Shown: in pieces, positions 44,965 to 54,247 of the stretch
Numbering within the stretch: position 1 is the first letter of the stretch
How the letters are laid out: each line of letters begins with the position of its first letter
Origin: Palsa-1447 sp964509885
GTDB taxonomy: Bacteria > Verrucomicrobiota > Verrucomicrobiia > Opitutales > Opitutaceae
Assembly (NCBI GenBank): GCA_964509885.1
Contig: CAZDZL010000009.1
Span: 22,872-86,871 of the forward strand
Direction of reading: 5' to 3'
Length of the DNA stretch: 64,000 nt
Translations under genes and position numbers: made by a program
The notes under the pieces: generated by a model
Databases searched by the model: none
Seen by the model: only the letters and a program-made list of their open reading frames with translations
What the model was told of the DNA's origin: nothing

Positions 44965-46905
44965 TCAATGGGCTTCCTGCCTCGACCTTACCTCCTGCCT
45001 GCCGAGGGCGATATCCAGGTTGCGCCGAAGGTTGGGCGTCTCGGGGCTGATCTCGAGCGCCCGCCGATAATGCGCGATCGCCTCGTCAATAAGCCCGTCG
45101 GCCAGGAGCATGTTGCCGAGGTTCGAGTGCGCGGTCGCGGAGCGCGGATCCAGCTCGAGGGTGCGCTCGTATTCACCCTTCGCCTCGGCGTTGGAGCCGA
45201 CTGTGTGGAGCGCATTCGCGAGGTTGAAGTGGGCCTGGGCGAAGTCATCCCGGATTGCGAGCGACCGCCTGAAGCTGGCGATGGCCTCCGCCGTCCGCCC
45301 CTTCGTGACATAGACCATGCCGAGGTCGTCGAGCACCTTGAATTCATTTGGGCTTAGCTCCAGAGCCTTCCTGTAGTTGAGGATGGCCTCGTCGGCCTCG
45401 CCGACCTTGAACAGCGCGTTCCCGAGGTTGACATACGATGCCGCGAGGTCGGGCTGGAGGGCGATGGCGGCGCGGTACTCGGTGATCGCCTCCTCCGTTC
45501 TCCCCTCGTCCGCGAGGGCGATCCCCAGCGAGACCCGGGTCTCCGCGTGGCTCGCGTCCATGGCGAGGGCCTTCCTGCACAGGGCCTCGGCCTCCTCCGT
45601 GCGGCCCTTCTGCAGCAGGTACGTGGCGAGGTTGTTGTAGGCCATCCAGCTTTCCGGGCTGCGCTCGATGTTCGTGCGCCAGAGAGTCTCGAGGTTCCGG
45701 TAGGTCGCGCATTGCAGCGACGTCATGAGCGCGAGGCCGGCGATGACGATCAGGGCCTCCGCGTCGGCCGCGAACCGGAGGAGGCGCGACGCCTTTGCGC
45801 GCCACAGGGCGAAGGCCGCCGCCGCCGGTGCGATCGCGCCGATGAGCGCCAGGTGCTCATAGTGGTCCGAGACCAGGGAGTAGCGCATGAAGTAGACATC
45901 CGTGAATCCCATCACGGGCACGAGTGACACGCAGAAATATCCCCATGCGAAAAGAGGCCCGCGCCCCCAGGTCTTTCGGGCCTGCCAGAGCACGGCCGTT
46001 AATCCGACAGCCGCCGCCAGGGGCAGCCACCAGAGCGGATCCGACACCCTAATCTTCCAAAGCGGATAGACAAACGACAGGTGGATCGGAAGGAACGCCT
46101 TCCCCAGGTAGAACCAGACCGCCGCGGCCGCGCCCAGGAGCCTCTCAACGAAGCCCGCATGGCGGGCTATGCTCTCCGCGGAGTGCTGCGCGAACCTGAG
46201 GTTCACCAGAATCAGCGCGGCGCCCGCGGCGAAAAAGGGCGTCATCCGCAGCACGTCGCGCCGCGTGAGGGGCCTGCGCCAGGCCACGATGCCGAGCAGC
46301 ACCACGGGCAGCATCGCCACGGAGCCCTTCCCGAGCATCGCCAGGATAAACGCGACGAGGCTCAGCCCGTGCCAGGCGCGCATCCGACCCTGGGGCGGTG
46401 CATCCTCCGCATTGATGAAGAAGTGGATGGAGAGCAGGTAGAAGAGCATCGCGACGAGGTTTTTCCTCTGCGTGATCCACGCGACGGATTCCACATTCAC
46501 CGGGTGCACCGCGAAGAGCGCCGCCGCGAGGAAGGCCCCGGGAATGCGAAGGCGCACAAGTATCCTCCAGAGGAGCACCGTCTCCGCAGCGTGCAGGAGC
46601 ACATTGGTCACGTGGTAGCCGAGCGGATTGGGGCCCCAGAGGCGCCATTCGAGCCACAGGGTGGTGGACGTCAGCGGCCAATAGTCGACCGGCTGCCCTG
46701 AAAACCAAAAGCGGCGCAGGCCGTCGGACACCCGGATGAGGTGGTTCTCCGTGAGGAACGAGTCATCGTCCCAGACGAACCCGGCATGCCTCACCGGCGC
46801 GTAGGAGACGAGAACGGCAAGAATGAGAAGCACGCCGCGGAGCCAGTCGCGGGCCGAGCCGGGCTCCGACTCTTCTTGCGGTCCTTGGGGCCCCTTTCGG
46901 CTCAT
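44965..46905 (-). CDS. TMTC-like membrane glycosyltransferase with TPR domain
   Basis: 646 residues. About 9-10 membrane helices cover residues 20-395. A first exported loop has HAGFVWDDDSFLTENH, typical of GT-C/DUF1736-like TMTC proteins; FAVHPVNVESVAWITQRKNL and MRYSLVSDHYEHLALIG are also characteristic. From about residue 405 there are seven or so TPR units (MAYNNLATYLLQKGRTEEAE, SYVNLGNALFKVGEADEAI, AHSNLGNMLLADGLIDEAIA). Eukaryotic TMTCs are O-mannosyltransferases; bacterial homologues are mostly uncharacterised. It is on the strand opposite to the sugar genes. Confidence 0.78.
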   Translation of the reverse strand: MSRKGPQGPQEESEPGSARDWLRGVLLILAVLVSYAPVRHAGFVWDDDSFLTENHLIRVSDGLRRFWFSGQPVDYWPLTSTTLWLEWRLWGPNPLGYHVTNVLLHAAETVLLWRILVRLRIPGAFLAAALFAVHPVNVESVAWITQRKNLVAMLFYLLSIHFFINAEDAPPQGRMRAWHGLSLVAFILAMLGKGSVAMLPVVLLGIVAWRRPLTRRDVLRMTPFFAAGAALILVNLRFAQHSAESIARHAGFVERLLGAAAAVWFYLGKAFLPIHLSFVYPLWKIRVSDPLWWLPLAAAVGLTAVLWQARKTWGRGPLFAWGYFCVSLVPVMGFTDVYFMRYSLVSDHYEHLALIGAIAPAAAAFALWRAKASRLLRFAADAEALIVIAGLALMTSLQCATYRNLETLWRTNIERSPESWMAYNNLATYLLQKGRTEEAEALCRKALAMDASHAETRVSLGIALADEGRTEEAITEYRAAIALQPDLAASYVNLGNALFKVGEADEAILNYRKALELSPNEFKVLDDLGMVYVTKGRTAEAIASFRRSLAIRDDFAQAHFNLANALHTVGSNAEAKGEYERTLELDPRSATAHSNLGNMLLADGLIDEAIAHYRRALEISPETPNLRRNLDIALGRQEVRSRQEAH

Positions 46906-47096
46906 TCGATGAGCACAATTGCGGCTGAGGCTCCTTTATCAAGCTTCGCCAATTCTGGATTTCGGCGTGAATTCCCGCCCGCCAAGATCGAGGACAGTCA
47001 GGCCTGGATTCTGCAAGAGGGCGGGCGTCGCGGCGCCAAAATCTAGGCATAAATCGCATAAGAAGATGGATGAAATGACCTAACGGATGTCAGTTA

Positions 47097-47125
47097 TTGA
47101 GACTGAGATTGGTTTTCATTATTCG
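47097..47125 (+). promoter_or_regulatory. predicted promoter of the piuC-receptor operon
   Basis: TTGAGA (47097-47102), 17 bases, and TATTCG (47120-47125). The -10 is weak (three of six). The Fur-like site lies between the two boxes. Confidence 0.35.
47105..47123 (+). promoter_or_regulatory. probable Fur box
   Basis: GAGATTGGTTTTCATTATT matches the 19-bp Fur consensus at 13 of 19 positions. It sits inside the predicted promoter, upstream of PiuC and a siderophore receptor, genes typically repressed by Fur with iron. Confidence 0.6.
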
Positions 47126-47178
47126 CTTGATTCGCGACAGAGTCTCAACAAGAAACCGGCCATCAACCCGAACCTCCC

Positions 47179-47859
47179 ATGCTGCTCACAATTCCCGACG
47201 TACTGAACCCCGAGCAAGTGGCGAAAGCCCTCCAGGTCCTCGAGGCCGCCGAATGGGTCGACGGGAAGGTAACAGCCGGCCCGCAGTCCGCCCAGGCCAA
47301 GGACAACAGCCAGATCCCCGAGGGACATCCGGCGGCGCGTGAGCTTGGGGGTACCATCCTCGATGTCCTCGGCCGCAACGCACTGTTCCTCGCCGCCGCC
47401 CTTCCCCTGAGGGTCTTCCCGCCCCTGTTTAATCGGTACTCGGGCGGCCAGGCGTTCGGCACGCACGTTGACAATGCCATCCGCCAGGTGCCGTCGACGG
47501 CGTACCGGATCCGGACGGACATCTCGGCGACGCTCTTTTTGTCCGCGCCCGAGGAGTACGACGGAGGCGAGCTCGTGGTGCAGGACACGTACGGCGCCCA
47601 CACCGTTAAGCTGAGGCCCGGCTCCATGGTGCTGTATCCGGCGGGCAGCCTCCACCACGTGACCCCGGTGACGAGGGGGACGCGCCTGTGCTCGTTCTTC
47701 TGGATCCAGAGCATGATCCGGGACGACGGCCAGCGCTCCATCCTGTTCGACCTCGATGTCGGGATCCAGCGGCTCAACCGGGAGATGCCCGGGCACGCGT
47801 CGATCGTCCCCTTCACCGGCGTCTATCACAACCTCCTGCGCCAGTGGTCGGAGATGTGA
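47179..47859 (+). CDS. PiuC/YbiX-family Fe(II)/2-oxoglutarate PKHD hydroxylase
   Basis: 226 residues, the family's usual length. The double-stranded beta-helix iron site is visible: FGTHVDNAI gives His96 and Asp98, SLHHVTPVTRGTR gives His159, with the 2-oxoglutarate Arg near 169. VFPPLFNRYSGGQ and YDGGELVV are also family motifs. PiuC-type proteins are regularly encoded beside catecholate-siderophore receptors (PiuA/Fiu). The receptor gene starts 31 bases downstream on the same strand. The substrate is not established; ferric-siderophore handling is inferred from context. Confidence 0.92.
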   Translation: MLLTIPDVLNPEQVAKALQVLEAAEWVDGKVTAGPQSAQAKDNSQIPEGHPAARELGGTILDVLGRNALFLAAALPLRVFPPLFNRYSGGQAFGTHVDNAIRQVPSTAYRIRTDISATLFLSAPEEYDGGELVVQDTYGAHTVKLRPGSMVLYPAGSLHHVTPVTRGTRLCSFFWIQSMIRDDGQRSILFDLDVGIQRLNREMPGHASIVPFTGVYHNLLRQWSEM

Positions 47860-47890
47860 GGGCTCAATATTCCTCAGAACCCGTCGATCC

Positions 47891-50104
47891 ATGAACGAGC
47901 CGCACCCGGGGAGTCCCGCAGCGAACCCCGCCGCCGACGCACGCCCCCCGTCCCCCGGCCTGAGGCAGCGGGCGGGCCTCGCCGCGATCGGGGTCGTGGC
48001 GGTGGGAATACTCGCAGGTCGAGCCCGCGCCCAGGAGGCCGCGAGCGCCGGCCCACCCGACGGCGCCAGCCCGGTGCCCCAGCCGGCCCAGGGAGGCTCG
48101 GTGATGAACCTGCCCGCGATCGAGGTGACGGGGACGACGACGCTCCTGCCCCGCGACATGCCCCAGTCCATCCTGACGGTGGGCCAGAGGGAGATCTCCG
48201 AGCAGGCGGTCAGCAGCATGCAGGACGTGCTGCGCAACGTGCCGGGCATCACGATCAACGCGGGGGAGGGCGGGGCGCACGGCGACTCGGTCAACCTTCG
48301 GGGCATCTCCGTGCCGGACAGCTTCTTCCTGGACGGGCTGCGCGACATCGGCCTCTACCAGAGGGACGCTTTCGACGAGGAGGCGGTCGAGGTCCTGCTC
48401 GGGCCGTCGTCGGTCCTCTTCGGGCGCGGGTCCACGGCCGGGGTCATCAACCAGGTGACCAAGCAGGCGACGCTGGCGCCCCTCGAGGACGCCAGCCTTG
48501 AGGTTGGCAGCGCCGGCCTCGAGCGCGCCACGGCCGACGTGGACTTCGCTGTCGGCGACCACGCCGCCGCACGCGTCAACCTGATGGACCAGCGCCACGG
48601 CGTGGCGGAGAGGGACGACGTCCTCATCAAGAGCTACGGCGTCGCGCCGACGCTGGCGCTCGGCATCGACACCCCGACGACGCTCACGCTCAGCTACCTT
48701 CACCAGCACGAGGACGACATCCCGGACTACGGGATCCCGTTCATCGACGGGTCGCCGGCGCACGTCAGCCGCCGCAACTACTACGGGCTGGTCAACTACG
48801 ACCGTACCCGGAACGACGTCGACATCGGAACGGTCCGGCTCGAGCACAGGTTTGGCGACCATGTCTCCCTGATCCACTCGGTGCGGTACGGCCACTACGA
48901 CTTCGCCTACCTGCTGAGCGCCCCGCACCTGGGCGACGACTTCATCGATCCGCCCGCGCCGGGGACGCCGCTCCACGACATCCAGGTCTTCAGGGACCAG
49001 CCGAGCAGCGCCGGGACCGAGGAGGAGCTCGTCGACCGCACCGACCTCACCACGAAGTTCGAGACCGGGGGCGTCTCGCACACGCTGATCACGGGGATCG
49101 AGCTCAGCCGCGAGCGCTCGGACATCACGAAGTACATCAACGGCATCGACGTCATCCCGCCGACGCCGATCCTCAATCCCGTCCCCTACGATTTCCCGCC
49201 GACGGCGCTGGATGTCGACACGCAGCCGGACACCTATGGCAGCGACGTCAGCTTCAGCGCGATGGACAGGGCCCGCCTCTCGCCGCGGTGGGACCTCGAT
49301 GCGGGCCTGCGCTGGGACCGGTTCAACTCCCACTTCAGCGAGGCGGTCACGGGCACGGCGTTCGCCCGCAACGACACCGAGCTCAGCCCGCGCGGAGCGC
49401 TGGTCTACAAGCCGGACGCCTGGCAGAGCTACTACGCCTCGTTCGGCTCCTCCTACAACCCGGCGATCGAGTACCTCTCGTTCGCCCCGAGCAACGAGAG
49501 CATGTCGCCCGAGAAGGACAACACCACCGAGATCGGGGCCAAGCTCGACGTCCTCAACCACTCGCTGTCGGTGACCGGCGCCGTGTTCGACACGCTGCTG
49601 GCCAACGCGCGCCTCGCCGACCCCGACGACCCGACGGTCCAGCAGCTTCCCTTTGACCAACGGGTCGTCGGGGTTGAACTGGGGGCGTCCGGCTACATCA
49701 CGGATCAGTTCGAGGTCCACGCCGCGTACACGCACCTTGACGACCGCATCTCCGCCTCGACTGACGGGCCGGCCGTGGGAAGGCGCACGCCGAACATCCC
49801 GAACGACTCGGGGAGCCTGTGGCTTACGTTGGAGCCCGGCCGGACGTGGAAGTTGGGCGGGGGTGCGGTCTACATGGGCCAGCGCTTTGCCGACACCTAC
49901 AACAAGGCGGGCGTGCCGGGCTACGTGGTGTTCAACGCGATGCTCTCGTACCGCGTGAGCGCACACGTCGACCTGCAGCTCAACGTCAACAACATCGCGG
50001 ACAAGCTGTACTTTGGCGGCATCTACTACACCGAGCCCGCCGAGAGCCACGCGGTGCCGGGCCCCGGGCGCACCCTGCTCCTCACGGCGCGGGTGCACTT
50101 CTGA
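47891..50104 (+). CDS. TonB-dependent siderophore receptor (Fiu/PiuA type)
   Basis: 737 residues. The long signal region ends GVVAVGILAGRARAQ. The plug has DMPQSILTVGQREISEQAVS, SMQDVLRNVPGITINAGEGG and VLLGPSSVLFGRGSTAGVIN. The barrel follows, closing LLLTARVHF with the terminal Phe. FxRGxxxGVIN and the short mature start are those of catecholate receptors such as Fiu. It imports ferric siderophore with TonB. The ATG at 47891 is used; an in-frame start upstream at 47756 would lie within piuC. A hairpin follows the stop. Confidence 0.93.
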   Translation: MNEPHPGSPAANPAADARPPSPGLRQRAGLAAIGVVAVGILAGRARAQEAASAGPPDGASPVPQPAQGGSVMNLPAIEVTGTTTLLPRDMPQSILTVGQREISEQAVSSMQDVLRNVPGITINAGEGGAHGDSVNLRGISVPDSFFLDGLRDIGLYQRDAFDEEAVEVLLGPSSVLFGRGSTAGVINQVTKQATLAPLEDASLEVGSAGLERATADVDFAVGDHAAARVNLMDQRHGVAERDDVLIKSYGVAPTLALGIDTPTTLTLSYLHQHEDDIPDYGIPFIDGSPAHVSRRNYYGLVNYDRTRNDVDIGTVRLEHRFGDHVSLIHSVRYGHYDFAYLLSAPHLGDDFIDPPAPGTPLHDIQVFRDQPSSAGTEEELVDRTDLTTKFETGGVSHTLITGIELSRERSDITKYINGIDVIPPTPILNPVPYDFPPTALDVDTQPDTYGSDVSFSAMDRARLSPRWDLDAGLRWDRFNSHFSEAVTGTAFARNDTELSPRGALVYKPDAWQSYYASFGSSYNPAIEYLSFAPSNESMSPEKDNTTEIGAKLDVLNHSLSVTGAVFDTLLANARLADPDDPTVQQLPFDQRVVGVELGASGYITDQFEVHAAYTHLDDRISASTDGPAVGRRTPNIPNDSGSLWLTLEPGRTWKLGGGAVYMGQRFADTYNKAGVPGYVVFNAMLSYRVSAHVDLQLNVNNIADKLYFGGIYYTEPAESHAVPGPGRTLLLTARVHF

Positions 50105-50108
50105 GGGC

Positions 50109-50126
50109 GCCGGCCGACCGGCCGGC
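50109..50126. terminator. bidirectional hairpin between convergent genes
   Basis: GCCGGCC-GACC-GGCCGGC is a perfect 7-bp, all-GC stem with a 4-base loop in the 21-base gap between the siderophore receptor and the convergent GH3 gene. There is no T-tract. Confidence 0.5.
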
Positions 50127-52423
50127 TACTCTGTAATCTCGACCCGGGCCGGGGCGCCCTGGGTGGAGTCCGGCGCCACCCATACGTAGAGGGAGCCGGG
50201 CTCGGCCACGTCCTTCATGTCGAGGTTCCAGAAGGACAGCTCGTCGCGGCCGAGCGTGAAGGTCACGCGCCGCGTCTCGCCGGCCCCAAGGCGCATCCGC
50301 TCAAACCCCTTCAGCTCCCTGACGGGCCGCGCGACGCTCGTCCCGCGCAGGCGGATGTACAGCTGCGCGACCTCCGTCCCCGCGCGGGCGCCTGTGTTGC
50401 GGACGTCGGCGCTCACCGTGAGGCGCGCGGAGCCGGCGTTGAGGGCCCGGGCGCTGATCGCCTGGGCGTCCACGGTGACCGGCGAATAGCTGAAGGAGGT
50501 GTAGGTGAGCCCGTAGCCGAAGGGGTAGAGGGGCGTGTTCGCCTGGTCGATGTAGCCCGTGACGTAGTAGGGATCGGGCTTGGTCGAGCCGAGGCCGATG
50601 GGGTCGGAGCGGGGACGGCCCGTGTTCAGGGAATTGTAGTAGATCGGGACCTGGCCGACCGAGCGGGGGACCGAGACGGTCAGCCGCCCCGCCGGGTCGC
50701 TGTCGCCAAAGAGGGCATTCACGACGGCGGGGCCCGCCTGCAGGCCCGGGAACCAGGCCTCTAGGATCGCGGGGACGTGCGCCGAGGCCCAGGTGATCGC
50801 GAGCGGCCTGCCGCTGAAGACGACCAGGACCACCGGCTTGCCGGTGGCCACGACGGCCTCGAGCAGCTTCTCCTGGCTTCCCTCGAGCCCGAGCGTGGAG
50901 CGGGCAGAAGCCTCCCCGGAGCTGTGGGCGCTCTCCCCGAGCGCCATGACGACGATGTCGGCGCCCATCGCGGCCCCGGTCGCCGCGGCAAAGCCTGTCT
51001 CCGACGCGCCGTCCAGCCCGGTTCCCGGCGTGTAGGACAGGCGCATCCCCTCGCGCGCCGCGCGGGCGGCGAGCGCGGAGCGCAGCGTCACGACCTCCTT
51101 GGGGTCGGCGGCACCGTCCCACGCGCCGAGCATGTCCCCGGCGCTGTCTGCGAGGAGCCCGATGAGGGCGATCCTGCGTCCCGGCGCGGAGGAAAGCGGA
51201 AGGAGGGGGGCGCCGTTCACCCTGCGGTTCTCGAGCAGCACGAACGACTCCTCGGCGGCGCTCCGCGCAAGCTCGGCGCCCTGCAGGGCGGCCTGGCCTC
51301 CGATGCCGCCGGGCTCCGCGACGTACGGCCTCTCGAAAAGTCCGAGCGCGAACTTGATCCGGAGTATCCGGCGGACCGCCTCGTCCACGCGGTCCGCAGG
51401 CACGGCGCCGGAGCGGACAAGTGCGGGAAGCCCGGGGAGGTAGAGGCTGCTCTGCATGTCCATGTCCACGCCCGCCATGAGGGCCTTGCGCGCGGCGGTG
51501 GCCTCGTCGTCGGCGATGCCGTGGAGCATGAGCTCCCGGATGGCGGTCCAGTCGCTGACGACGAAGCCCCGGAACCCCCATTCCCCGCGAAGCACCCCGG
51601 TGAGCGTGAAGGCGTTCGCGCTCGAGGGAACGCCGTCGAGGGCGTTGAACGCCGACATAAGGGTACCCGCGCCCGCCTCGACCGCCGCATGGAACGGCGG
51701 CAGGTAGACTTCCCTCAGGGTGCGCTCGGAGATCTCCGTCGTATTGTACTCCCGGCCTCCCTCGGCGGCGCCGTAGCCCACGAAGTGCTTGGCGCAGGCG
51801 ATGACCGAGTCCGGGGCGTCGAGGCGCGCGCCCTGGTACCCGCGGACGTAGGCCCGCGCGAACGCGGATCCGAGGAACGGGTCCTCGCCCGCGCCCTCCG
51901 TGATCCTTCCCCAGCGTGGATCCCGCGCGATGTCCACCATGGGGGAGAAGGTCCAGCGGACGCCCTCGCTCGAGGCCTCGAGCGCCGCGAAGCGGGCCGT
52001 CCGCTCGACCAGGGAGGGGTCCCAGCTCGCCGAGAGGCCGAGCGGGACCGGGAAGAGCGTGTGGAAGCCGTGGATCACGTCGAAACCGAACAGGATCGGG
52101 ATGTGCAGGCGCGAGCCGTCCACCGCCTCGTGCTGGTAGGCGTTTGTTTCCGGGGCCTTCACGACGTTGAAGAGGCTGCCGATGCTGCCGCCGCGGACCA
52201 GCGCGTCCAGGCCCCCGGCGGACTGGCCGGGGCCGGTGAGGGAGTCCGCCGCGAGCTGGTTCAGCTGGCCCACCTTCTCCTCAAGGCTCATCTGCGCGAG
52301 GAGCGCGTCGACTCGGGCCTCGATTGCCGGGGTGTCGAAGGCGGCGGGCTGCGCGGCGCGGGCGCCCGGGGGCATCATCAGAGGCAGCAGCAAACCCAGG
52401 AGGGCGCAGCGGAGTGGGGTCAC
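50126..52423 (-). CDS. exported GH3 beta-glucosidase (BglX-like)
   Basis: 765 residues, GTG start followed by a signal peptide (ALLGLLLPLMMPPGARA). The GH3 N-domain has ARDPRWGRITEGAGEDPFL, IACAKHFVGYGAAEGGREYNT and the nucleophile motif FRGFVVSDW (Asp). The GH3 C-domain holds ALIGLLADSAGDMLGAWDG, and a fibronectin-III-like domain closes the protein (STKPDPYYVTGYIDQ, VRNTGARAGTEVAQLYI). The order and length fit periplasmic BglX. It should remove terminal beta-glucose (possibly xylose) from oligosaccharides. The DUF2062 gene lies 55 bases upstream on the same strand. Confidence 0.93.
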   Translation of the reverse strand: MTPLRCALLGLLLPLMMPPGARAAQPAAFDTPAIEARVDALLAQMSLEEKVGQLNQLAADSLTGPGQSAGGLDALVRGGSIGSLFNVVKAPETNAYQHEAVDGSRLHIPILFGFDVIHGFHTLFPVPLGLSASWDPSLVERTARFAALEASSEGVRWTFSPMVDIARDPRWGRITEGAGEDPFLGSAFARAYVRGYQGARLDAPDSVIACAKHFVGYGAAEGGREYNTTEISERTLREVYLPPFHAAVEAGAGTLMSAFNALDGVPSSANAFTLTGVLRGEWGFRGFVVSDWTAIRELMLHGIADDEATAARKALMAGVDMDMQSSLYLPGLPALVRSGAVPADRVDEAVRRILRIKFALGLFERPYVAEPGGIGGQAALQGAELARSAAEESFVLLENRRVNGAPLLPLSSAPGRRIALIGLLADSAGDMLGAWDGAADPKEVVTLRSALAARAAREGMRLSYTPGTGLDGASETGFAAATGAAMGADIVVMALGESAHSSGEASARSTLGLEGSQEKLLEAVVATGKPVVLVVFSGRPLAITWASAHVPAILEAWFPGLQAGPAVVNALFGDSDPAGRLTVSVPRSVGQVPIYYNSLNTGRPRSDPIGLGSTKPDPYYVTGYIDQANTPLYPFGYGLTYTSFSYSPVTVDAQAISARALNAGSARLTVSADVRNTGARAGTEVAQLYIRLRGTSVARPVRELKGFERMRLGAGETRRVTFTLGRDELSFWNLDMKDVAEPGSLYVWVAPDSTQGAPARVEITE

Positions 52424-52477
52424 GGCAGAACGCTAGCCCAACCCGAAACCCCTGCAACGCCCGAGTGCCGCGCGCGG

Positions 52478-52987
52478 TCAGCGCCGCCGGATCCTGCGCT
52501 CCGCGGCCTCGAGGGGCTTCAGGGCGACGAGGTAGACCAGGGGGATCCAGAAAGGAGCGACCACCGCCCAGCCCAGCATCGCGTGGAGCCCGGTGACCCC
52601 GAACTGGCGCAGGAATTCACGGGGGTGGTGGGTGAAGAGCGCGATCATGACCGGTATGTCCAGGTCCGACCTCGCGCTCCGGGAGAGGAAGTCCCCCAGG
52701 CGCACGAAGGCGTAGATGAGCGGGAAATAGATGAACGTGCAGAGCGCGTTGACACCCTGGATGATCGGCTGGTTGAGCCCGAGGGCGATGCCCGCGATGA
52801 TGCAGAGCGTCGTGGTCGTGCCGAGGATGGGGAAAAGGGCCAGCGCGCTTCCCACGGCGATGCTGAGCGAGATCTTCCTCGGGGTGACGCCCTGCGTGAG
52901 CTGCCGCATGACGGGGTCCACGAGCCAGCGCTGCCAGAAATGGCGCCTGCGGGGCGCCGCCGGTGGGGGCTCGGGGACGGGGGTCAA
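52478..52987 (-). CDS. DUF2062 membrane protein
   Basis: 169 residues. RQLTQGVTPRKISLSIAVGS and LFPILGTTTTLCIIAGIALGLNQP are the DUF2062 signature, with three or four membrane helices. The function is unknown; homologues are sometimes fused to glycosyltransferases. Pro-rich N-terminus and basic C-terminus. It sits 16 bases downstream of the DUF393 gene on the same strand, probably one transcript. Confidence 0.88.
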   Translation of the reverse strand: MTPVPEPPPAAPRRRHFWQRWLVDPVMRQLTQGVTPRKISLSIAVGSALALFPILGTTTTLCIIAGIALGLNQPIIQGVNALCTFIYFPLIYAFVRLGDFLSRSARSDLDIPVMIALFTHHPREFLRQFGVTGLHAMLGWAVVAPFWIPLVYLVALKPLEAAERRIRRR

Positions 52988-53002
52988 GGGTCGGGGAGGG
53001 AA

Positions 53003-53431
53003 CTACCGCTCGAGAAAGCGCTTCTCCCACGAGGGATCGGCCAGGGGCCGCGGTTTGTACTCCCCGAAGATCGCGTACCGGGTCCTCGAGACGAGGGTGT
53101 AGAAGGGGTCCCTCAGGAACGCGGGAATGACGCGAAGCCACGCGGCGGCGCGCCACGCGCCGCCCAGCTCCGCGAACGCGGCCAGGGCGCCGCTCGTGCG
53201 AAGCAGGAAGGCGCCCGGGGCCTGGTCATTCCAGTCCGGGACGAAGACGAGGGTGCCAAAGTCGGCGGTCGGAAGCCCCTGCGCCTTCAGGTAGGCCTGC
53301 CCGGGCGCGCTCTGAAGCGACGCGAAGTGCAGGCGGCCCGCCGGGTCATGGCGGAGGAGGAAGCGCACGACCCCGTTGCACAGGCTGCACTCGCCGTCGA
53401 AGAGGAGAACGGGAATGCGTGGTTCCGGCAT
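53003..53431 (-). CDS. DUF393 (DCC family) thiol-disulfide oxidoreductase-like protein
   Basis: 142 residues. The motif LLFDGECSLCNGVVRFLLRHD carries the CxxC after the DxxC-type DGEC start that gives the DCC family its name. Further conserved parts are FASLQSAPGQAYL and ALAAFAELGGAWRAAAWLRV. Proteins of this group (YuxK) are thought to be thioredoxin-like; no specific function is established. It is 58 bases from the anti-sigma gene, on the same strand. Confidence 0.9.
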   Translation of the reverse strand: MPEPRIPVLLFDGECSLCNGVVRFLLRHDPAGRLHFASLQSAPGQAYLKAQGLPTADFGTLVFVPDWNDQAPGAFLLRTSGALAAFAELGGAWRAAAWLRVIPAFLRDPFYTLVSRTRYAIFGEYKPRPLADPSWEKRFLER

Positions 53432-53488
53432 CGACGGTCATGAAGCCACACCCGCCTTCCCGCTTCAATGGCAACGTGAGCCGACGGC

Positions 53489-54247
53489 CTACTCGGTCCT
53501 GCCCCGGTACCCGGCTACGAACTGCGCCAGCTCGTCCCCTGGGATTTCGGACACGGCCATGTAGTTGAGGCCGCCCTGCGACCAGGTGAGGGCGCTGTAG
53601 CCGTCCTGCCGCCCCCGGCGCTGCGCGACGGCGCCGCCGCCAGCCTGCCAGATGAACAGGTTGATGACATGCTGCCTGCGCTTGTACACGAGCGCGGCGG
53701 CGCCCCTGCCGTCCAGGTGCTCGAGGCGACCCCCCACGAGAGGGAAGCCGGCGTCGGCGAGATCGGCGACCGGCGGGGAGAAGTCGAGCCTCCCGATGAA
53801 CCACGGCTTCACGGTGTGCTGGTCGGTCGAGGCGACATCCATGAGGTGGCTCGCCTGGAGGGAGCGGACATGGTCGGCGACGGCCTCGCCGAGGAGGGCG
53901 TCCCCCCGGGCGTGCGCCCTGCCCAAGGCGTACCCGCCGATCACGGCGAGGACCAGCGACGCCGCGACGCCGACGGCGTTCCAGACGGGCCAGATGACGC
54001 TCGCGCGCCGCGCGGGCCGGGACTGGCCGGCGCCGAGCGAGGCGCGGATCCTCTCGACCAGCTGCGGCGGGGCCGTGAAGCGCGGGAGCGCCTCCCGCAG
54101 CGCGTCGCGGCGGGCGCGGGCCGCCTCGGCGATGCGCGAGCAGCCGGGGCACGAGCGCAGGTGCGCCCCGAGCTCGAGGTGGCGGATGAGGTCGAGCTCG
54201 CCGTCGGCGTCGGCCTCGAGGAGGGCGCGGGATTCGCTGCAGTTCAT
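53489..54247 (-). CDS. zf-HC2 anti-sigma factor
   Basis: 252 residues. The N-terminal zinc-finger HLELGAHLRSCPGCSRI (HxxxCxxC type) is the anti-sigma domain that binds region 2/4 of ECF factors. One membrane helix (SVIWPVWNAVGVAASLVLAV, then IGGYALG) follows. A periplasmic sensor part of about 140 residues contains VKPWFIGRLDFSPPV and INLFIWQAGGG. The start at 54247 overlaps the sigma-factor stop by four bases (ATGA), the usual sigma/anti-sigma coupling. The signal sensed is unknown. Confidence 0.92.
   Translation of the reverse strand: MNCSESRALLEADADGELDLIRHLELGAHLRSCPGCSRIAEAARARRDALREALPRFTAPPQLVERIRASLGAGQSRPARRASVIWPVWNAVGVAASLVLAVIGGYALGRAHARGDALLGEAVADHVRSLQASHLMDVASTDQHTVKPWFIGRLDFSPPVADLADAGFPLVGGRLEHLDGRGAAALVYKRRQHVINLFIWQAGGGAVAQRRGRQDGYSALTWSQGGLNYMAVSEIPGDELAQFVAGYRGRTE

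Noticed and set aside
47864..50098. 744-residue open frame opposite the siderophore receptor.
   Set aside because: Val/Arg/Asp/Glu-rich shadow without domain motifs; the plus-strand receptor explains the DNA.
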